A stretch of DNA of 64,000 nt from Macrobrachium rosenbergii (Eukaryota; Arthropoda; Malacostraca; Decapoda; Palaemonidae): positions 31,012,644-31,076,643 of the forward strand of contig NC_089761.1 of the NCBI RefSeq assembly GCF_040412425.1, in the 5' to 3' direction. The notes under the pieces were generated by a model that saw only the letters and a list, made by a program, of their open reading frames with translations, did not search any database and had not been told where the DNA came from. The translations under genes were made by a program, and so were the position numbers. Position 1 is the stretch's first letter. Each line of letters opens with the position of its first letter. Below, piece by piece: positions 1-64,000 of the stretch.

Positions 1-57607
<57,607 letters not shown>

Positions 57608-58617
57608 GCTTCTTGGGGCTAGTAAAACTTGCTCCAAACTTACCTCTTGTTCTAAGAGGTACATTGCAACAGTAATTATACAGTAATTATGAGAATGAAA
57701 GTAGGAACTCCATATTATGAAGTAGTGAGAAGACTAACAAACTGTTGGAGCAGCAATGAGATTGTGGCATCAGTTTATGCTTTGCGTTCTGCTGTTCATT
57801 TTTTTTTTACGTTGAACAAAGTGGAATAAAGCAGTTGTTAAAAGCTACAGTAATAATGTACTGTTTTAGTACTTTTGCAAGAAGAAGCCATATGGAAGAA
57901 CTAACAGTTGTATGCTGTTAGACTTTGGTGCATAATATTAGGGATGGATATTGTGCTCTCGGTAAATATTTTAGATTCTAAGCACAATGGTTCCCTAACT
58001 TCTTGAAGTTATTTATTTATCTTTGCATAGCATTTTATGTGCAATACATAACAGAACTGAAGCAGATCCCACTAATTGGTTGTCAAAAGTTTAAGTTTTT
58101 TCTCAAGTGCGAGTTTTCCCCAACATATCATTTGAACTGTTTGTATGTTATGGCAGCACTTTGCTTTAGAGCAACAAAAAAAAAAAAAGGTGTATAGGGG
58201 TTATCAAAATGCTTTTGCATTATGAATTATGGATTACTGTTCAGTGAAATTGGGAAAAAACAAAAAATATGGAAAGTCAACTCCTGGCAGCCATTTGAGG
58301 GTGGATGGGTGTATCACCCCGTATGCCCAGCCCTCTCCTGTCAGAAATGCTTCTTCCCTCAGCTGAAAGAAAGAAAAAGACATAAAAGCTTCGTTATTTG
58401 TTACAGTTCTTTTGTTTTGGCATAAAATCTTGAGAAGCCTCTATGAGGTAATCAAGAGCCTAAGGGCACGTGTAAGGGGGAAGTGTTCTTGCATATATTT
58501 TTTTTGGCAATACTCAACAAAATTATTGCATTCCAAAAGGATTCTCGTTCGTGAACATGGAAAATACAGTTCAGCATTTACACATAATTACCGTCCTGTT
58601 TGTTTTCTTTTTGTGTA

Positions 58618-58623
58618 AATAAA
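58618..58623 (+). terminator. Candidate poly(A) signal with TG-rich downstream element
   Basis: AATAAA about 1 kb after the stop, followed within 10-35 bases by a TG/CG-rich run. Confidence 0.4.
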
Positions 58624-59325
58624 CAATGTTGAGTGCGCGCGAGTGACGTGTTTCAGATCTCATCGAATCTGTACGAAGTTTCATCGTATATTTTACATCA
58701 TATATGATTTAAACATTTGTTTTTTATGCTGCAGTGGAAGTTTGACTATTTATAGTTCTCTTGATGGTTGTTACTGTTCCAACTGATCTGTGATAACAAT
58801 GTTTGTTTAGATAATGAACATGGCACTAAGAATATTACGCAGGGCCTACTCTCCACTTCTCCATCTGGTCACTTTGCCTCATCAAGTCTAACCCTATGTG
58901 TACTGTAGTCTCCAGATGTGCTTGCATCCCAAGTATTGCATTGCTGTCTGTACTTTATACTGTATATTTACGACACTTTTTGGTGTCTCTCATCAAGGGT
59001 AATTGTATATGAATAAATCACTTCTCAGTATCCATCTCCATTCTGAATGTACATTCAAAATCAGTTTCATCTCTCATCACTGTTGTTCAGAGTAATCCTT
59101 CATTTGCATTAAAAGTTGTAACACTCGAGTTTTTATTGGTTTATCCACTCTACCTCAACAAACCATTCCAGTTCTGACATTCCTGACTGCCCTTGGGAAT
59201 TCATTTTGCTGTTTGAGAACCTACTTTTCAAGTCTTGTATTTATTCAGCATCATTGTGACAGTTCTTCAAACAAATCTTATTTATACACGGAATCTAGAT
59301 TTTGTATACAGTATATATGTATGTA

Positions 59326-59327
<2 letters not shown>

Positions 59328-59397
<70 letters not shown>
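59328..59397 (+). repeat. (AT)n microsatellite
   Basis: A 70-bp AT array in the presumed 3' UTR, preceded by GTATATATGTATGTATG. Confidence 0.96.
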
Positions 59398-59402
<5 letters not shown>

Positions 59403-59468
59403 TATTTCATTAATCTGTATTTTTGAACTTATTTTTATAAAAGTTAACTGACATATTACATTTTATGT

Positions 59469-59474
59469 AATAAA
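59469..59474 (+). terminator. Candidate distal poly(A) signal
   Basis: AATAAA about 1.9 kb after the stop, followed by GGTGTCCTTGACTGTTTTAT and a T run, a good match to a downstream element. Confidence 0.4.
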
Positions 59475-59490
59475 AGACATTCATCTGAAG

Positions 59491-62400
59491 GTGTCCTTGA
59501 CTGTTTTATTGCTTGTTTTTTTAGAAGATATTAACGTTTTATTATGCATTCTTCATGGTTAATTTGGTGTACCTAATTCATTATCTTTCAGCACGTATTA
59601 ACTCCCCACTTTAAAAAAAAAAAATAAAAAGCCATTTTTGTTCTTGAGTAGCATGCTCTATGTAGAGCAGTCATATCTGGCACTGTATGATTTACAAATC
59701 ATGCAACATTGCAACTGAATTTCTTTGTTTTGATTGTTAGGTTCATATTTTTTTCTCCTGTCATTTATTTCTTTTTTCATATAATTTTTTAGTCTTTAAC
59801 AACCACCAACAGTTTTGTAGCTAAAAGTAGAGTGCACTATCTTAATTGTGAATTAGCTCAGAATGTTCACACCGAAGAACTGTTAACTTGTACAATACCC
59901 GTGTTATTCTTTGCAGTGTTATAAATTTCCGTAGGGTAACTGTAGAACTTAGATGAACAGCATGCCTGTCGAGTCTTACTTGGTCTATATTCAAAGATAT
60001 TGTAAAGAGCCATCAATTTTTATATTCTTATAGCATATCTTGCTTTGAATTTCACTCTATGATTAATTTTCTTTCTCTTCTTCCTCTTCTCAAGCAGTGT
60101 CTATAACAGTGATTACCATATATTTATTAGTACTATTACGTATCAAAGCAGATAGGGTTATGTTGTCAGTTTTGTGTTTCACCTTGGTACTTATCTTCTG
60201 GACTTAAAAGCTCTGCTTTTCAGTAATTTGAAGTTAAAGGTTATTCATTACCTGGTAAAATCTACTTTGAAAGATTTTAATGCTTTATATTTTATCAACT
60301 AGGCTATTTAATAACACTAAGATCTTGTTTTCTGGAATCGATATCATGAATTTGGATAAGGGAACTTGAATAAAACTAGTTTCAAATACAGGGCACTGTA
60401 TTTTACTTATGAATAAATTGTCTGAAATTTTCTTAGACTTTGTACTGTAATGGGTTTGTGACGTTCGTCTGCTGTGAATTGGTTTTGGAAGAGTTATATA
60501 TTATGTGCTCAATACATCCTAGTGCTTAAAGATAATTTACCAGATGGGAATACAAAACAACAGTGTGAAATTCAAACAAAAATGCAGTTGCTTATATACA
60601 GAAATGGCTGAAAGTTTTTTTTAACCTGCCATCACTGATAATATGCCATGGAAAAGGGTATCAAGTCTAAATCGAGTTACTATAGCCTAGGGCCTCAAGA
60701 AGCATTGAACAAATTAGAAGTCTTCAGTGAAGGACTGTGTACCAGATGTGTATGCTACTGTGAATCAACTTCTAGACCCATAGTAAATCTGCAAATTCAA
60801 CTGTCATGGCCACTATGATTTGTAATCTTGATGGACTAAGAGCATCTTTCGTTGCCGGACAGAATTTTCTCTTGCCCTTGACCATCAACAATAACAAATA
60901 AACTAGAAATACATTATGTCATGTACTACTGGGCCAATAAAACTGAACAATTTTGCTTTTATACTTGGGGACATTTTCTCATTTTTTGTAAGCATGATAT
61001 ACTTTTGAGAAGAAGTTTTTACGACTGAAAGGTTACTGAGATCAGTATCAAAGTTTTTAGATGTCTTTCTGATAGTTCTTTTGAATATTTTTTGAAATAT
61101 TTTTCATGAAATTTTAGAGCTTTTTTGTTTGTATTGTTTTGAAGTATTGGTTCAGGAAGTATGATATTACTTATGTATTTTCAACCTGGTCTTGTTATGA
61201 AGAATCAGTCACTTGTGGAATTGTAAATCTGCATTTAATAACAATTCTTTCTTCATTTCACCTCAAAAATTCCTGCAAACAAAATTTAATTTTTTCTAAG
61301 GTGAGGGGATACTGTTATAGGTCAGTAATACCTTTAAAACTTATTTGTTGAGTAACTCAAAATTGTAAGTGATAGCTTGCAAGTATTGGTAATTTTAGTT
61401 TGTAACTCAGGATTTCTTTACAAACCAGAGTAATCATCTACAGGCCAAAGAGAAAACCAACTCTTTAGCATTGATTAAAATGTTATAACCTGAGAATCAC
61501 ATTTTGAAATTAACCATTAAGGACATTTAGACATAGGGTATTGTATTTTGAAATTAAATCACTTCTTATTTTCTTGAAAGAACTGAATTAAAAATTGCCC
61601 CTACAGAAAATAGAATTGTGCAAATACTGTAATTCTCATATGAAAAAAAGACATTGCATAAAAATATATCACTGAGTGACGTATGTACTTTCAAATTGTA
61701 TTTTGAACACTGTAAACCTGAGTTTTGTGAAAAGACTCTCTTCATGTCTTTGAAGTCTCCCCCATTTCTTGTTCTTCATCGTCTTCTTTTTCTTCTTCAT
61801 CTTTTTTAAGCCTGTGAAACTGGAAATTTTTCTCTTGTTAAGGATAGGTATGATGTAACTGTAATATCATTGCAAATGCCTTGTGATAACTAAATGAAGA
61901 TTTTTCAGTTTGAAGTGAAGGGAATGAGTAACTTTCAGAAATGGGTTTCTTTTCTTGATTGTTTTGCATAACTTTCTGGGTAATACTTGTAAATATGTTA
62001 ATTATCTCTATTACTTCATGGTTATATTTTTAATTTAAAGAACTGAGGTCACCAAAATAGTAGGAGAAAGCTGAAGCGATGAAAATTTATCCAATGTTTT
62101 ACAATTGTGTTTTCATTTGCGTTTGTCCATTATGTACAACTCTGCTTATTCAATGTATTATTTTACAAACACCTTTTTATTTTTGTTAAATCTGAGGGCT
62201 TAAAGTTTTCAACAATTTTTTTTACCTTTCAGAGCAAAAACAAAATATATTCCAAACATGTTTTCAAAGTGCCCTCAAATTATGTGGTACAGTACTTCTC
62301 TGGATTTGTGTTCTCTAAGGAAAAGAACTTCAGTATCTATTAAAGATGAGGCATAAAATCTTTTAAGCAGTAGTTTTGCATATTACCTTCATTTTTGGAA

Positions 62401-64000
62401 GACTGGAGGTAAGATAAATTTAAGTGTTCGTCACTGACTTATAATGGTTTCCATGCCTAATAGACATAGCTTAGCATTCAGACATTTTTTCTTCTCTTCA
62501 CATCTTTTAAAATATTATATTCACAATCTTTTTCTCATGTTATGTGAGTGCTTAGTATACTGAAAATCCATGGTTAAGTCACCCCAAACAGCTCTTCACC
62601 TGTTTTCACCTATTCTAAAGTCATCAGACTTATGCAGTTACATAGAATACTAGATGACTTTTCATTTCATTATGGGAGGTGGAGGATATCCCTTATTTTT
62701 TAAGTTTAAATTAACCCAGTAGTACTTATGTCTACAAGTTTCCATTGTAATGAGAAGAATGTTATTTTGACTTTCAATTTATGACGTGATCATGTTTCGC
62801 CATGCTGAATAAGGAGTTACTTTTAAGGCCTGTATACATATGGTTTACTGACACTTTTGTAGCCAGGGAATTGAGAATGTGTTGGTTGGCCTTATAATGA
62901 AGGAGTGATGTGGCTTTTCTTATAAAAAAATGTTGTGATTTAGAAATTGGGGCTTTTTTGCTTTTGATAATACATGTTGATGCCTATGTTTACCTACCCA
63001 AATTTTAACCTTAAATAAGTGACGGGTACAAATTGTGTAGCAAAATTTTCAGAATAACTGACATACTAGCTGTATTATAAATATTTTAAAAAATTTAAAT
63101 GTCTTTGATAAAAAGAAATATTTTACATTTTTAAAAGCATAATCCTCTCTGGTCAGCCCTTGAAGAGTTAAGAATTTATTATTGTGGTTGGATCAGATTA
63201 TTTAAACTTAACTGCTGCAGTACTTAAACAATATACAGCCTATTATTCAGAGGGGAGTGACTGTCATTGTTTGGCAACAATAATGTCGTTTATGTCATTA
63301 TCATGAGTAGAACTTGAAAGTAACAAATAATTTTTGGATTTATGTGAGCTATGTTGATTCTGTAATCTTGTTATTTTATGGAACCCTGGTTTGTAGGTCT
63401 TCTGCTATTTTAAAAAATGTTAAAAAAAGGTCATTACTTTATTTCATAGGAAGGCAAAAGTAGTTTTTCCCTTGGGGAACAATAATTGAGATTCAAAGTA
63501 AGATAACATTCTGCATGACATGCTGTGCTGGAATTTTCAGTTTAAATAGTTGGTTTATCCATGTTCAAAACACTTGTGGTATTCCTTCCTCTTGAAGTCA
63601 GGACGATTTGTTTGTGGCCTTAAGGAAAATATAAATGTCTTTTTTAACCTTAACTTGATTGGAAAACTCGTGCAGCATGGCATAAATTTGTGTTCTTCAG
63701 AAGTATTGCAACATGTCATATTCATTGTTACATTCTTTTAAGATACGAGTATGCGCATCACAACCTTCATTATGAGGCAGAAATATTGTGAACTTTACGT
63801 GCACTAACCTTTAGTGAAGGAAACAATTACGAACTCCAGAATAAGGTAAAGCTACGTATTAATCTAGGTGCCATTGTGATCTGAATCCCCAGAATGGTTA
63901 AAATAACTAAAGCGATAATCAAAGATTATTCTGTGTAAAATACTCAGTTAACTGTCTGGGATGAAAAATAACTCCTCTTTCCATTATGATGATGAATGAT
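59491..64000. other. AT-rich 3' flank without recognised genes
   Basis: 4.5 kb of AT-rich sequence with many T runs and several AATAAA hexamers. The longest reading frames (under 80 codons) have no recognisable similarity and no splice context that I can support. It may be distal 3' UTR or intergenic DNA. Confidence 0.75.

Larger units (their letters stand above)
57608..59490 (+). other. Probable 3' UTR with alternative poly(A) signals
   Basis: The sequence downstream of the stop has no splice sites that I would trust. AATAAA hexamers occur at 57825-57830, 58618-58623, 59012-59017 and 59469-59474. The second is followed by a TG-rich stretch (TGTTGAGTGCGCGCGAGTGA) and the last by a T/TG-rich stretch, both fitting downstream cleavage elements. 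The true end cannot be decided without transcripts; later hexamers (60369, 60896, 60937) would allow a still longer UTR. Confidence 0.5.

Noticed and set aside
59491..64000. Possible second gene downstream of eag
   Set aside because: Only short frames without similarity, AT-rich throughout, and no convincing exon pair.

Overview
The window is animal nuclear DNA, almost certainly from a decapod crustacean. The coding pieces are spliced exons of an arthropod ether-a-go-go (Eag, KCNH1/KCNH5-type) voltage-gated potassium channel, much closer to fly Eag than to the vertebrate proteins. The introns are AT-rich and full of very long (TA)n and (GA)n microsatellites. At least two dispersed repeats (6867-7116 and about 18860-19260) match families I remember from shrimp, prawn and crayfish sequence; this is recall, not a search. 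No bacterial-style genes, operons, CRISPR arrays or RNA genes were seen.

One gene, on the plus strand, fills most of the window. It enters mid-exon at base 1, at the end of the N-terminal PAS domain, and ends with a stop codon at 57605-57607. I place 17 constitutive exon segments. All junctions are GT/AG and every phase matches, giving 1012 residues within the window. The missing 5' part should encode roughly 135 residues. Order: PAS end (1-93); N-terminal linker with the calmodulin-binding stretch (10623-10744, 11344-11436); S1-S3 (13167-13469); S4-S5 (21186-21354); pore and most of S6 (21841-22104); S6 end and C-linker (22607-22806, 29803-29953); cyclic-nucleotide-binding homology domain (31617-31915); C-terminal calmodulin sites (32816-32931, 41919-42069); a poorly conserved low-complexity tail (44797-56862); and the tetramerising coiled coil plus basic tail (57149-57607).

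Two candidate alternative-splicing events stand out. One is a 45-nt phase 1/1 cassette exon at 8692-8736, between the PAS domain and the calmodulin-binding linker. The other is a pair of identical GTAAGT donors 39 nt apart after S3, which would add 13 residues at the point where mammalian Eag1b carries its S3-S4 insert. Exon phases also allow in-frame skipping of all membrane exons, as in the fly Eag80 isoform. The four codons that are A-to-I edited in fly eag are all in an editable form here.

The rest is intron and 3' flank: microsatellites, several diverged minisatellites, a hAT-like MITE candidate, a SINE-like decapod repeat, foldback elements and a decayed LINE endonuclease fragment. Two acceptors (exons at 31617 and 32816) lie in short tandem duplications. 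From 57608 to 64000 there is AT-rich 3' UTR and flank with several poly(A) signals and no second gene that I can support. I found no wholly new system; the most interesting content is the splice and editing architecture of this channel gene.
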